This document shows positions 17,010 through 25,926 of a stretch of DNA of 64,000 nt, one piece after another. Numbering within the stretch: position 1 is the first letter of the stretch; every line of letters begins with the position of its first letter. The notes beneath the pieces are model-generated. The model searched no databases and was not told the origin of the DNA. It saw nothing but the letters and a program-made list of their open reading frames with translations. The DNA lies in the NCBI GenBank assembly GCA_902762655.1, contig CACWOZ010000001.1, forward strand, positions 186,001-250,000, given 5' to 3'. The stretch is from an uncultured Bacteroidia bacterium (GTDB taxonomy: Bacteria; Bacteroidota; Bacteroidia; Bacteroidales; UBA932). The position numbers and the translations under genes were made by a program.

Positions 17010-19166
17010 ATGGTAAAACGGGTGTTTTTGACTGTTGTGTGCTTGTTGACGGTTTTATTGCCGGCAGTTGCACAGTCATACATAGGCACAATGACGCTTG
17101 AAGAGAAGTCTTCATGTGTCGTTGGGCTCAGGAGGAAGGATTTTCCTGCTCCCACCAACAATGGCATTCCCGGGCGCACCGCACATCTGCCGGCTTATGG
17201 TATCCCGTCTCTGGTTATGGCGGACGGCACTTCGGGCATACGCTTGAGCCGGAAGGGGGAAGAATGCTCAACGGCATTCCCTTCCAGTACATCCATTGCT
17301 TCTTCCTGGGACCAGGCTATTGCCAGAGAGGTGGGTGACGCAGTCGGAAGGGAGGCATTGCACTATGGGGTGAACATTATGCTTGCCCCCGGAATGAACA
17401 TCATACGTAATCCCCTGTGCGGGAGGAGTTTCGAGTATTATTCGGAAGACCCGTTGATGTCCGGGAAAATGGCCGCGGGCTATGTGAACGGACTGCAGCA
17501 GTTGGGCGTTGCCGCCTGCATCAAGCACTTCATCTGTAACAATCAGGAAACCAACCGCACTCATGTCGATACCCGGGTGAGCGAGCGGGCCCTGCGTGAG
17601 ATTTACCTGCGCGGTTATCAGATATGTATAAGCGACTCGGATCCATGGGCTGCCATGTCTTCATATAACAGCCTGAATGGGATTCCCGTTCAGGAAAACA
17701 GGCGGCTGCTTACGGATATCTTGAGAGGGGAGCTTGGATTCGGGGGTGTGCTGATGACAGACTGGGGCCTTGTGCCTCACAATACCGTTGCACAGATCCA
17801 TGCAGGGAACGACCTTCTGATGCCTGGCCTTCCCGAGCAGAAAGAGGAGATCCTGAAAGGCGTTCGTAACGGTTTACTTCCGGAAGAGAATCTTGATGCC
17901 GCGTGCGGCAGAGTGATGGCTCTCTCGAACAAATGTCGCATATTGCCCTCGGGGACCGTTGGGCTGGATTTGCAGGCGGATGCCCTTATCTCCCGCAAGG
18001 CAGCCTGCGAAGGAGCTGTGCTTCTTCGCAACGAAGGTATGCTGCCCCTGACGGAAGGAGGCTCCGCCGCGCTTTTCGGGGTCCGGTCCTACGACCTGAT
18101 ACCCACCGGTGACGGTTGTGCCTATGTGCCCTGCGCCTATGTTTCACAAATCAGCGAGGCCTTCAAGAGTGGTGGCGTTCAGATTGACCGGCAACTTGAA
18201 GAACTATATCTGAAATATGTAGACTTCGCCGATGCGGATATGGAATACAACGGGAAGGGGAAGAATCGTCTGGCTTTGGGAAAACCTGTGATACCAGAAC
18301 TTGATCTTGCCAGTGCATTTATAGGCAAAGTGGCGAAGAAGAATGATTATGCCGTCGTTACATTAGGGCGTTCCTCAGTCGAAGGGACCGACCGGCGGCT
18401 TAAGGACGATTTCTGCCTTTCGGATATCGAGAAGAATCTTGTAAAGAATGTCTGTGAAGCTTTCCATGCCGAGGGCAAGAAGGTGGTGGTTGTGTTGAAT
18501 ATCGCGGGCATCGTCGAGATGGCCTCGTGGAAGGATCTCCCCGATGCCATATTGAATATCTGGCTTCCCGGTCAGGAAGGGGGAGCCGCGGCGTTTGCGC
18601 TGCTTTCCGGTCAGGAGAATCCTTCCGGAAAAATGACCGTCAGCATCCCCGTCGATTATTTTGATCTGCCATCCGCCACGGTCTTTCCCTGCGACGGCCC
18701 GTCGGAAGGAAGGAACTATGATTATACGGACTATGCCGAGGGCATATATCTTGGCTACCGATATTTCAATACTAAGGGTATTAGGGTATGCTATCCGTTC
18801 GGCTACGGGCTCAGTTATACTACCTTCGATTATTCGTCGCTTAAGGTAAAGGCCTCGAAGTCGAAGGTCTCCGTGAGCGTCACCGTGACGAACAGCGGTC
18901 AGACGGCAGGCAAAGAGGCGGTTGGTATTTATGTTTCATCTCCGTCCGAAGGTCTTGACAAGCCTTCGGAAGAACTGAAGGCCTTTGCTAAGACGGGGGC
19001 CCTCGCTCCCGGGCAATCGGAGACGCTCCGTATGGAAATCCCGGCATCATATCTGGCATCATTCAACGAAAAGACCGGACGCTGGGAAACGGCGCGAGGA
19101 CAATATATCCTGAAGGTAGGCGCGGATGTCACCAATCCGAAGTTGACAGCAAAATTCAAGAAATGA
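17010..19166 (+). CDS. GH3 family beta-glycosidase
   Basis: 718 residues from the ATG at 17010; a GTG five codons upstream is possible, but the ATG gives the standard signal peptide MVKRVFLTVVCLLTVLLPAVAQ. GH3 N-terminal barrel with nucleophile D251 (VLMTDWG), a KHF segment (IKHFICNNQETNR), the second alpha/beta domain, and a C-terminal Fn3-like domain (GYGLSYTTFDY ... VTVTNSGQTAGKEAV). Likely releases terminal beta-linked (or alpha-arabino) sugars in the periplasm. The stop overlaps the sigma-factor start (ATGA), so enzyme and regulator are translated together. A second GH3 lies at 60494. Confidence 0.92.
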   Translation: MVKRVFLTVVCLLTVLLPAVAQSYIGTMTLEEKSSCVVGLRRKDFPAPTNNGIPGRTAHLPAYGIPSLVMADGTSGIRLSRKGEECSTAFPSSTSIASSWDQAIAREVGDAVGREALHYGVNIMLAPGMNIIRNPLCGRSFEYYSEDPLMSGKMAAGYVNGLQQLGVAACIKHFICNNQETNRTHVDTRVSERALREIYLRGYQICISDSDPWAAMSSYNSLNGIPVQENRRLLTDILRGELGFGGVLMTDWGLVPHNTVAQIHAGNDLLMPGLPEQKEEILKGVRNGLLPEENLDAACGRVMALSNKCRILPSGTVGLDLQADALISRKAACEGAVLLRNEGMLPLTEGGSAALFGVRSYDLIPTGDGCAYVPCAYVSQISEAFKSGGVQIDRQLEELYLKYVDFADADMEYNGKGKNRLALGKPVIPELDLASAFIGKVAKKNDYAVVTLGRSSVEGTDRRLKDDFCLSDIEKNLVKNVCEAFHAEGKKVVVVLNIAGIVEMASWKDLPDAILNIWLPGQEGGAAAFALLSGQENPSGKMTVSIPVDYFDLPSATVFPCDGPSEGRNYDYTDYAEGIYLGYRYFNTKGIRVCYPFGYGLSYTTFDYSSLKVKASKSKVSVSVTVTNSGQTAGKEAVGIYVSSPSEGLDKPSEELKAFAKTGALAPGQSETLRMEIPASYLASFNEKTGRWETARGQYILKVGADVTNPKLTAKFKK

Positions 19167-19777
19167 TGAAAGAGGAAGAAAGGAATCTGCAAGGACTGGA
19201 AGAAATCACTCTGGCCATCAAGGCTGGCAGTGAAGACCTTTTCCGTTCCGTTTACCGTGCAGAATACACCAACCTTCTTCATTTCGTGAACAGTTATACC
19301 CGCAATCATCAGGATGCCGAAGACCTGGTTCAGGAAACCATGCTGGCGATATGGGATAACAGGGAAAGCCTTGATCCCGGGAGGAATCTGCGTTCCTACA
19401 TTTATACCATCGCGAGAAACAAGTCTCTCAACTACCTTAGGGATAATGCAAAGAGACTTAAGAGCGGATCTTTGGAAGAGGCCGACAACCTCATAAACTC
19501 TATGGCGTTGAGTTCATCCTCAGTGGAAGAGGAAATAAACGCGCTCGAGTTACAGGAATTCATCGACCGCATCTACCTTTCTCTTCCCGAAAAGGTGGTG
19601 AACACGTTCAAGATGAGCCGTCAGGACGGCCTCACTTATAATGAGATTGCAGAAAAGCTTGGCATAACCACGAAGGTCGTGGAATATCATATCAGCATTA
19701 CGCTTAAAGCCCTGCGGTTCAAGCTCGGAACACGCGACAGTGGCAAAGGGTTAAAATTGATTAAGGACAATGGATAA
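19163..19777 (+). CDS. ECF-type RNA polymerase sigma factor
   Basis: 204 residues. Region 2 (YTRNHQDAEDLVQETMLAIWDNR, about 46-70) and region 4 (LPEKVVNTFKMSRQDGLTYNEIAEKLGITTKVVEYHIS, about 140-185) give a sigma-70 region 2/4 protein with no region 3, the Bacteroidetes SusC-linked FecI type. Expected to be held by the FecR encoded next and released when the SusC receptor binds its glycan. The start overlaps the GH3 stop; a second in-frame ATG follows immediately at 19166. Confidence 0.93.
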   Translation: MMKEEERNLQGLEEITLAIKAGSEDLFRSVYRAEYTNLLHFVNSYTRNHQDAEDLVQETMLAIWDNRESLDPGRNLRSYIYTIARNKSLNYLRDNAKRLKSGSLEEADNLINSMALSSSSVEEEINALELQEFIDRIYLSLPEKVVNTFKMSRQDGLTYNEIAEKLGITTKVVEYHISITLKALRFKLGTRDSGKGLKLIKDNG

Positions 19778-20765
19778 CAGACTTTTACTCAGATATGTAA
19801 TGGGTAAGGCCGGAAGGAGTGAACGCCGGCGTGTGGCAGACTGGCTCAAGGAGTCGGCGGAAAACATGGATCGTTTTTCTTCGCTGAAAGCCCAGTATGT
19901 CTTTTCCGGGATGCCCAACAGCATCCTTCCGGAAAAGCGTCGTGTATTCCCTGCAATTGTACATATCGCGGCCATCCTGTCCGTTCCTCTCCTCGCCGGA
20001 GCGATCTATCTGTATTTCGACCGCAACAATGCTATTGAGAAGTACTTCGACGCCAGCCGTCGTGCGGAACTCCTGATGAGCCAGAATCCGGGGTCGGTTA
20101 CGTATGTGGCCAATGCCGGCACTAAGAGTACGGTAGTCCTTCCGGACAGTTCGGTCGTTCATCTGAACGGGAAGTCGAAACTGACTGTTCCTCAGACTTT
20201 CTCTGCAGACGTCCGGGACCTTTTCCTTTCCGGAGAAGGGTATTTCAAGGTGCGCCATCACGAAGATTGGCCGATGCAGATCCGTACTACAAAAGGTGTT
20301 ACTGTCAAAGTCCTCGGAACCACCTTCGACCTTTCCGCTTATGAAGACGATGCTGATGTGAAGGTGACCCTTGTGGAAGGCAGGGTACAGGTTAAAGAAG
20401 ACAAAACCGGCTCGGTGCATGAAATCAAGCCTTCCCAGGAGATCAGGATAGCTGATAACGTTTCCGTGGATTCACCCAGAAAGGAGTTGCCTGAGATCAA
20501 GCGTGCCGATATCCACAAGAATACCGGTTGGGTGAACGGGGAGCTTATTTTCGACAACACTCCCATGACGGAGATAGTCAAGCAGCTTGAACGCTGGTAT
20601 GGAGTCAATATCAAAATCGTTGATGAAGATATTCTCAATTATAGACTCACTGCTACTTTCAGCACCGAATCCATAACACGCGTGCTGGATCTTATCAAGT
20701 TCTCATCAATGCTTGAATACCGGATTAACGGTACAGATGTTATGATCAGGAAGGGCAAAAGTTAG
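19770..20765 (+). CDS. FecR-family anti-sigma factor
   Basis: 331 residues. N-terminal cytoplasmic segment with the sigma-binding helix region (LLRYVMGKAGRSERRRVADWL), one membrane helix at about 54-75 (VHIAAILSVPLLAGAIYLYF), then the periplasmic FecR domain (GTKSTVVLPDSSVVHLNGKSKL; VKVLGTTFDLSAY) and a C-terminal DUF4974/STN-like domain (FDNTPMTEIVKQLERWYGVNI). Transmits occupancy of the SusC receptor to the ECF sigma. It overlaps the sigma gene by 8 bases. Confidence 0.93.
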   Translation: MDNRLLLRYVMGKAGRSERRRVADWLKESAENMDRFSSLKAQYVFSGMPNSILPEKRRVFPAIVHIAAILSVPLLAGAIYLYFDRNNAIEKYFDASRRAELLMSQNPGSVTYVANAGTKSTVVLPDSSVVHLNGKSKLTVPQTFSADVRDLFLSGEGYFKVRHHEDWPMQIRTTKGVTVKVLGTTFDLSAYEDDADVKVTLVEGRVQVKEDKTGSVHEIKPSQEIRIADNVSVDSPRKELPEIKRADIHKNTGWVNGELIFDNTPMTEIVKQLERWYGVNIKIVDEDILNYRLTATFSTESITRVLDLIKFSSMLEYRINGTDVMIRKGKS

Positions 20766-20767
20766 CA

Positions 20768-22099
20768 ATGCAGACAAAAAGGAGTTTCAACTACTGGCAG
20801 TGGAAGGTCATCATCTGCTCGATGATAGGATATTCCATGTTCTATTTCGTGCGGAAGAACTTCTCTTTTGCTATGCCTGTCCTGGGGGCCGAGTATGGTA
20901 TAAAAGATACCAGTTTCGGTGTAATTCTGACTCTGGGTGGCCTGGTATACGGGCTCAGTAAGTTTGCCAACGGATTCATAGCAGACCGCGCGAATGCCCG
21001 CTGGCATCTGGTAATAGCGCTTAGTGCTTGTGTGCTGTTAAATGCAATGTTCGGCTGGAGCCCGGTCATCAGCCGTTGGATAAGCGGCAGTGCCGAGGGG
21101 CCTGATTTCGTAGGAACTCTGGTCACTATTACTGCTGTATTCATAATACTGAACAACCTCTTCCAGGGGGCCGGGTTCGGGCCATGCAACCGACTGCTGG
21201 TCCACTGGATTCCTCCGAAGGAACTGGCGACCAAGATGTCGCTGTGGAACATGTCCCATTCCATCGGTGCGGGCATAGTGGCTGTGCTGTGCGGTGCAAT
21301 CGTCGCATCTTCCCACTGGCAGTGGTGCTTCTGGATTCCAGCCATAATCTCTGGGGCGGGTGTGATTTTCATCTTCCTGACGCTTCGCGACACCCCGAAA
21401 TCGGTTGGTTTGCCTGAGCTCCCCGACACCAGGACGGAGCTGGACGACAACGACAGCCCGGCGGAATACCGCAGGTTTGTGAAAAAGATGGTTTTCCGCA
21501 ACCCTATAGTATGGCTATGCGCGATTTCCGATATGTTCTTGTATGTGGTGCGCTTCGCCGTTCTGGACTGGGGCCCGAAGTTCCTTCAGCAGGGAGACAA
21601 TCCCCTTTCTCCCACCCTTGCCGGCTGGACAATCGGTATTTTCGAAGTCTGCGGCTGCATAGGGATGCTGCTCGCCGGATGGCTGACCGACAAGCTCTTC
21701 AAGGGTAAGGGTCAGCAGATGTGCCTGGTGGAGATGGTCCTGTGTGCGCTTTGCCTCATCGCAATCCACTTCCTGCCGGAAGGTGCCAGCCCTGTGATCA
21801 TGCTCTCGCTTCTTGCATTGGCCGGGTTCTTCCTGTATGGCCCGCAGGCTCTCTACTGTGTGGTGACCGGCAAACACGCCACCAAGAAGGCGGCCTCTGC
21901 CGCAGCTGGTCTTGTGGGGCTTTTCTGCTATGTGAGCGTGCTGTTCACCGGCCTTGGAATCGGTTTCCTGTCCGATACCTTCGGTCAGGACTTCTGGAAC
22001 AACCTGTTCATAATCATGGCCGGTGTTTCGGTGCTGAGCGCCGCTGTCCTTATTCCTATCTGGAATATCAAGGACGACGGATATTTGCATGAAGCATAG
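20768..22099 (+). CDS. OPA-family (GlpT/UhpT-like) organophosphate transporter
   Basis: 443 residues with about 12 predicted membrane helices. The opening (YWQWKVIICSMIGYSMFYFVRKNFS), the ADRANAR cytoplasmic loop and the GPCNRLLVHW segment are typical of the organophosphate:phosphate antiporter branch of the MFS. These proteins usually import glycerol-3-phosphate or hexose phosphates in exchange for phosphate. Two bases separate it from fecR, so it belongs to the PUL operon. By eye it is about 85% identical to the protein at 59129. Its substrate may be the phosphate ester left after the PUL enzymes act. Confidence 0.85.
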   Translation: MQTKRSFNYWQWKVIICSMIGYSMFYFVRKNFSFAMPVLGAEYGIKDTSFGVILTLGGLVYGLSKFANGFIADRANARWHLVIALSACVLLNAMFGWSPVISRWISGSAEGPDFVGTLVTITAVFIILNNLFQGAGFGPCNRLLVHWIPPKELATKMSLWNMSHSIGAGIVAVLCGAIVASSHWQWCFWIPAIISGAGVIFIFLTLRDTPKSVGLPELPDTRTELDDNDSPAEYRRFVKKMVFRNPIVWLCAISDMFLYVVRFAVLDWGPKFLQQGDNPLSPTLAGWTIGIFEVCGCIGMLLAGWLTDKLFKGKGQQMCLVEMVLCALCLIAIHFLPEGASPVIMLSLLALAGFFLYGPQALYCVVTGKHATKKAASAAAGLVGLFCYVSVLFTGLGIGFLSDTFGQDFWNNLFIIMAGVSVLSAAVLIPIWNIKDDGYLHEA

Positions 22100-22173
22100 T
22101 GTAATCTTTAGTTACATATAAATCCCCTCTTTCGGGAAGGCTCGCGGTCAGATTTGAACGGAGATTATCAGAA

Positions 22174-22725
22174 TTAGTTCACGTTTTCAGGTGTTTGTGA
22201 TAATTGTTCTGCTTCTTCTTCCAAATGCCTGACCTTTGCTCTGGTCAGTCGCTTGTCTTCGCTCCATTCATTCTGTATCTCAGCATATTTCTCTTCCGGG
22301 TTCTCCTGTCCCAGCGCCACGGCCGTATGGTACGCCCGTGTGGCATAGGCGTCCCTGGAGAATCTGAGGTGATATCCGCAGTAGCCTCCGAAGACTGCGC
22401 TGGCGATGGCTAATGCCAATGCCCCATAGAAAAACCATTTCGCGGCATTGGTTCCCAGCAGGGGGCGCCGGTTGATGGACCGGTAGTTCCTGTTGAAGTC
22501 GTCGAGCGCCTGGTATGCACCATCCGGCAGTGCGGCGCGCTGGACAGGAATCCGTATGTTCCACAGCGCTTCCTCCAAAGCATTTCGCATGTCGTCTGTG
22601 TCCCGTTGCTTCTGCTCCTGCTGAACCGCCGGGACGACGCAGCTCTTTTTCACTTCTTCTTTGAGCTCCTTGAACTCCGCGGCCATGATGGCCAGGGGAT
22701 CGGTATCGTTGAGATAGTTCTCCAT
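22174..22725 (-). CDS. Mobilization-associated membrane protein
   Basis: 183 residues from the ATG at 22725 (MENYLNDTDPL); the longer reading would run into the relaxase gene. One membrane helix at about residues 100-122 (WFFYGALALAIASAVFGGYCGYHL), charged coiled-coil-like regions on both sides. Follows the relaxase by 13 bases in the same operon. Proteins like this are often found after relaxase genes in Bacteroidales mobilizable elements, but I do not recognise a named family and the role is unknown. Confidence 0.65.
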   Translation of the reverse strand: MENYLNDTDPLAIMAAEFKELKEEVKKSCVVPAVQQEQKQRDTDDMRNALEEALWNIRIPVQRAALPDGAYQALDDFNRNYRSINRRPLLGTNAAKWFFYGALALAIASAVFGGYCGYHLRFSRDAYATRAYHTAVALGQENPEEKYAEIQNEWSEDKRLTRAKVRHLEEEAEQLSQTPENVN

Positions 22726-22738
22726 GATAAATAATGTG

Positions 22739-23743
22739 TTAATGTAGCCTTGATTCAAATCGTCTGTCCGTTAAGTCCGCCTGCATGCTGCCGGCCCTTC
22801 CGGCATCGAATTCTTCCTGCAGCTCCTCCGGTGTCTTACGGTGCCTTTTACCGCTCACAGCCGGTTGGGATGGCGTTTTCTCTATCGGTTTAAGCATATC
22901 TATGAGGTGGTGGACCATCACGGGCATGGAAGCCGTGCGTAACGGCGTAAAATGCTGTTTTTCCCCTGATTTCTGCTGGAAAATCTTCTGGATATTCGGA
23001 TAGGTGAGATACCGTCCGAGGCGCCGTCCGGAGAAGGAGTACTGTTTGCCGTTTCGTCCCTTTACCATAAAAACGACCCCTGTTCTTTCTCCGTGTCTGA
23101 TCTCGCGCATTACTATGCCCCGTGCCATCAGCGACAGCCGCAGGTCGCCTATGTCGGTGGCGCGGTAGAGCTCTTCCGTTACTATGCGCGCCGTCTGGTA
23201 GAGTACCTTGTCTTCCGGCCTGTGGATGTCCTGCGCCAGGCTCTCCGCCTTGTTCTTGCCCCAAGTGAGACCGTGCTCTCTGGTGATATCCCTGCATGCC
23301 TTGTTGCTTCGCCTGAAGAAGAATCTCTCATCCAGCGGCTGGCCATCATTGTCTATTCGGTTGTACACGATGTGGGCGTGCGGGTTGTCTTTCTCTTCAT
23401 GGGTGGTTATGACGAACTGGGTGTTCGTGATGTTCATCCTGTCCATATATTCACGGGTGAGGGCCAGCCAAAGGTGGGGCGTGAGTTTCTCACGGTCTTC
23501 CGGAGGGCAGGAGAGAATCAAGTGACGGACCGGGTTGCTGATTCCCGGGCGAAGGGCTGCCTGAAGTCGGAAACTCTGTGCTATGCTCCCCGCATCGAAC
23601 ACGGGATTGCCATCCTTGTCCAGGGGGACGTCCACGCTTTCTGATGCAAGCATCCGGACCATCTTGTTGTTATGACCGTCCGTGTCCAGGATGTAGTTCA
23701 GTGCACCCGTAAAACCGGAGCCGTGATGGATGAAAGCATACAT
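22739..23743 (-). CDS. Relaxase / mobilization nuclease (MobA/VirD2-like)
   Basis: 334 residues. The N-terminal relaxase domain has HHGSGFTGALNYIL, an H-rich metal site in NPHAHIVYNRID (about residues 127-138), and the RxxDG-like segments of the Pfam Relaxase family. It would nick oriT and lead the strand during mobilization. Located between MobC (3 bases upstream) and the membrane protein. The C-terminus (about 270-334) is charged and low in conservation. Confidence 0.92.
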   Translation of the reverse strand: MYAFIHHGSGFTGALNYILDTDGHNNKMVRMLASESVDVPLDKDGNPVFDAGSIAQSFRLQAALRPGISNPVRHLILSCPPEDREKLTPHLWLALTREYMDRMNITNTQFVITTHEEKDNPHAHIVYNRIDNDGQPLDERFFFRRSNKACRDITREHGLTWGKNKAESLAQDIHRPEDKVLYQTARIVTEELYRATDIGDLRLSLMARGIVMREIRHGERTGVVFMVKGRNGKQYSFSGRRLGRYLTYPNIQKIFQQKSGEKQHFTPLRTASMPVMVHHLIDMLKPIEKTPSQPAVSGKRHRKTPEELQEEFDAGRAGSMQADLTDRRFESRLH

Positions 23744-23746
23744 AAA

Positions 23747-24121
23747 TCAAAGGAGTTTATTTTGATAGCGGGCTGCAAGCGCTCTGAGCTGTTCCAGGCT
23801 TTCCTCGACCTGCCCGGTCGTTACCCGTCCTATGCCGGCATTCAACATCCTGGCGATTCCGTTTATGTTGGTCCCGATGGCGCGCAGGTTGCGAAGGAAT
23901 TCCTTCAGCATTTCCAGTTCTTCGCGAGTGATCCTCGGGTGTACCCGGCCTTTGAAGACCAGTTCACGTATGAGCGCCGCGCGGTGGATGCCGGTCTGCT
24001 CCTCTGCCTTCTTCAGTGTATCCATCTCCTCCTTGTTGAACTTCACCGTAACTGAAATAGACCGACGTTCATCCGTCGGTTTGGCTGGGCGCCCGCCCAT
24101 GTTTTTGGAACCCGAAAACAC
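23747..24121 (-). CDS. MobC-like mobilization accessory protein
   Basis: 124 residues. N-terminal ribbon-helix-helix-like segment (RRSISVTVKFNKEEMDTLKKAEEQTGIHRAALIRELVFKG) and the MobC family tail (LRAIGTNINGIARMLNAG). Such proteins bind near oriT and help the relaxase open the duplex. Immediately upstream of the relaxase. The AT-rich stretch before it is the best oriT candidate. Confidence 0.88.
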   Translation of the reverse strand: MFSGSKNMGGRPAKPTDERRSISVTVKFNKEEMDTLKKAEEQTGIHRAALIRELVFKGRVHPRITREELEMLKEFLRNLRAIGTNINGIARMLNAGIGRVTTGQVEESLEQLRALAARYQNKLL

Positions 24122-24255
24122 TAACTCGCTACCTTTTAATTAACCCGTTTGTCATTAGCCCGGTTCTGCCGTGAAATACCAGTGACATTTTTGATATTTT
24201 CGGCATTTGTGATATTTTGGAAAATGTCAGTATTGTCAAAAATGTCGAAAATATC
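24122..24255. other. AT-rich inverted-repeat stretch, candidate oriT
   Basis: About 130 bases between mobC and the DUF3987 gene. Contains the inverted repeat GATATTTTCGGCATTT (24193-24208) against AAATGTCGAAAATATC (24240-24255), 15 of 16 paired, and several further GATATTTT/AAAATGTC motifs between them. Position just upstream of mobC-relaxase is usual for oriT in this element class, but no nic motif is recognised. Confidence 0.4.
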
Positions 24256-25558
24256 ATAGTTTTTTCTCATAGCGTCCATGGGCTTCCCAGATGAAAAAAA
24301 CACCTTTCCCTCTCTTAAGGATCCGGTTGACGGTGCTTGTCGAAAGGCCGAACTGCGCCCCGATACGGATGGCTTCCGAGGTGTCAAATTTATAAGGAAG
24401 GGCAAGGATGAAATCCCCATGTTTTTTGGGGTATTTTTGAGGCTTCTTTTCCTCGATGTCTTCCAATGAAAGACAGGCGGTCTGATAGTAGTATTCCGCC
24501 AGGAGTATGGCCCTTTCTGCTGTTTCGATGCCAATCTCTCTGGGCCGGGTCTTCCCCTTGTCGGCCTCCTCCATCGTATGCAGGATCAGCGCGAACTTCA
24601 GTGCGTAGTCTTGAATCTTCCTGAACACTTCAACCTGCGCCGATGTCCCCGCGCTCTCCAGGAACTCTTCCTGGGTGTTCTGCCAGGACATTATGCAGAA
24701 CGCGGCATCTTCGCTGAAGTGATATTCGGATGGCGTTTCAAAGACATCGAACTCCTTGTCGCAGGTGGCAATGGTCCATCGGACGACTTTCTCCCAGTAA
24801 TCCTCAAGGGGAGGAGGGAATCCGTTCTCGTTCCAAAGCAGTTTCGTGTTTCCATCCGAGCGTGCTTGCAGGATCCTGTACAGGAAGCCGTTGCTTTGCC
24901 TGTTTCCCGAGAAGGTTTCAGCGAGGACGTCCGGTTGAATGGCGCCTATGACATCGATGAACGGGCTTGCTATCGAGAGGATATCGTCAGAACTCTTGCG
25001 GTTTACGCACAGGGGTTCACCGCTGTAAATGCTGAGCCACATCTGCTCATCCGCACCCTTGCGGTAACGGTTAAAGCTTCCAACCCAACCTGCCAGTTCA
25101 TCGCAGTACAGACATAGTCGCCTGGGATTGTTCTGGTGCACGTCGATCAGGCTTTCGGCCGTAATGTCAGAGACTATTATCTGTCTTGCCCTTGGCTTCT
25201 CCATTGCCGCACCGTTGCCGGAACTGAGCTGCCGTCTGTAATCGGCCAGGTCCTTGCGGTATTTGTCCAGGTTCTCATGGTTAAGGCGGAGCACCGGTTT
25301 CATCACAAAGGATATGGGGTGGCTCTTGTTGGCCCCGGCTTCCCCCACGAGGGCGAGAAACAGGATTGGCTTGACAGTCCACCCATCCTTCACCTTGAGG
25401 ACGCGCGTGTTGCCTATGGCCAAAGAGAAGACCAGCAGCATCGAACTGGCGGTGTAAGGGGTAGGAAAATTGAGGGTTTCCTTGGCTGTTTTGATAAAGG
25501 ACCGCATTTTGGACGGGAAGGCGCACAGGGGAAACGTAATGTTTGAAGATGTTTCCAT
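24254..25558 (-). CDS. DUF3987 family protein (primase/helicase-like)
   Basis: 434 residues matching the DUF3987 type found in Bacteroidales mobile elements: FLALVGEAGANKSHP (a Walker-A-like loop at about 68-82), LYCDELAGWVGSFNRYRKGADEQMWLSIYSG (Walker-B-like), and a C-terminal helix-turn-helix-like end (FGLSTSTVNRILKRG). Probably an ATPase acting in replication or transfer of the element. Five bases after the excisionase-like gene, same operon. Confidence 0.82.
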   Translation of the reverse strand: METSSNITFPLCAFPSKMRSFIKTAKETLNFPTPYTASSMLLVFSLAIGNTRVLKVKDGWTVKPILFLALVGEAGANKSHPISFVMKPVLRLNHENLDKYRKDLADYRRQLSSGNGAAMEKPRARQIIVSDITAESLIDVHQNNPRRLCLYCDELAGWVGSFNRYRKGADEQMWLSIYSGEPLCVNRKSSDDILSIASPFIDVIGAIQPDVLAETFSGNRQSNGFLYRILQARSDGNTKLLWNENGFPPPLEDYWEKVVRWTIATCDKEFDVFETPSEYHFSEDAAFCIMSWQNTQEEFLESAGTSAQVEVFRKIQDYALKFALILHTMEEADKGKTRPREIGIETAERAILLAEYYYQTACLSLEDIEEKKPQKYPKKHGDFILALPYKFDTSEAIRIGAQFGLSTSTVNRILKRGKGVFFIWEAHGRYEKKL

Positions 25559-25563
25559 TGGAT

Positions 25564-25926
25564 TTATTCACCGGATTCTCTTCTAAGATCACGCTGTTCC
25601 TGCTGGTAAGCATTGGCAAGCTCTCTTGCCAGGGGAGCATTGAAGATGATCTTCCGTCCTATCTGGGCGACGATCGCCTTGTCCAGAATGCCTTGTTTCT
25701 TGATGGAATAGATGGTGCTCTCCGAGCATCCGAGGTAGACCGCCAGCGCCTTTATGCCTATGACGTTGACAACTCCTTGTGAAGAGGGGGATGATTCTGC
25801 ATTGGGGGTGGATTGGTGAGCGTATTGGGTAAGAATGCAGAGCTCTTCTCCGGACATCATGCAGACCGGCTTTTGCATCAGGGTGGAGATTTCCTGTGCG
25901 ACAATTTCCAAATGTTGTTTATCCAT
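25564..25926 (-). CDS. Excisionase-like helix-turn-helix protein
   Basis: 120 residues. The C-terminal half carries a MerR/HTH_17-type motif (IGIKALAVYLGCSESTIYSIKKQGILDKAIVAQIGRKIIF), as in Xis-family proteins of integrative elements. Likely steers excision or represses the element. First gene of the minus-strand DUF3987-mob run. Confidence 0.8.
   Translation of the reverse strand: MDKQHLEIVAQEISTLMQKPVCMMSGEELCILTQYAHQSTPNAESSPSSQGVVNVIGIKALAVYLGCSESTIYSIKKQGILDKAIVAQIGRKIIFNAPLARELANAYQQEQRDLRRESGE

Noticed and set aside
22140-22165. tRNA-like 3' end on the minus strand at the left of the mobile element (GTTCAAATCTGACCGCGAGCC)
   Set aside because: The T-stem does not pair on the 5' side, the discriminator would be C, and it shares no core with the tRNA-Ser fragment at the right end. 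A chance match to GTTCAAATC is likely.
24136-24534. 132-residue minus-strand reading frame
   Set aside because: It overlaps the C-terminal part of the DUF3987 gene in another frame and its tail is only a translation of the AT-rich repeat region.
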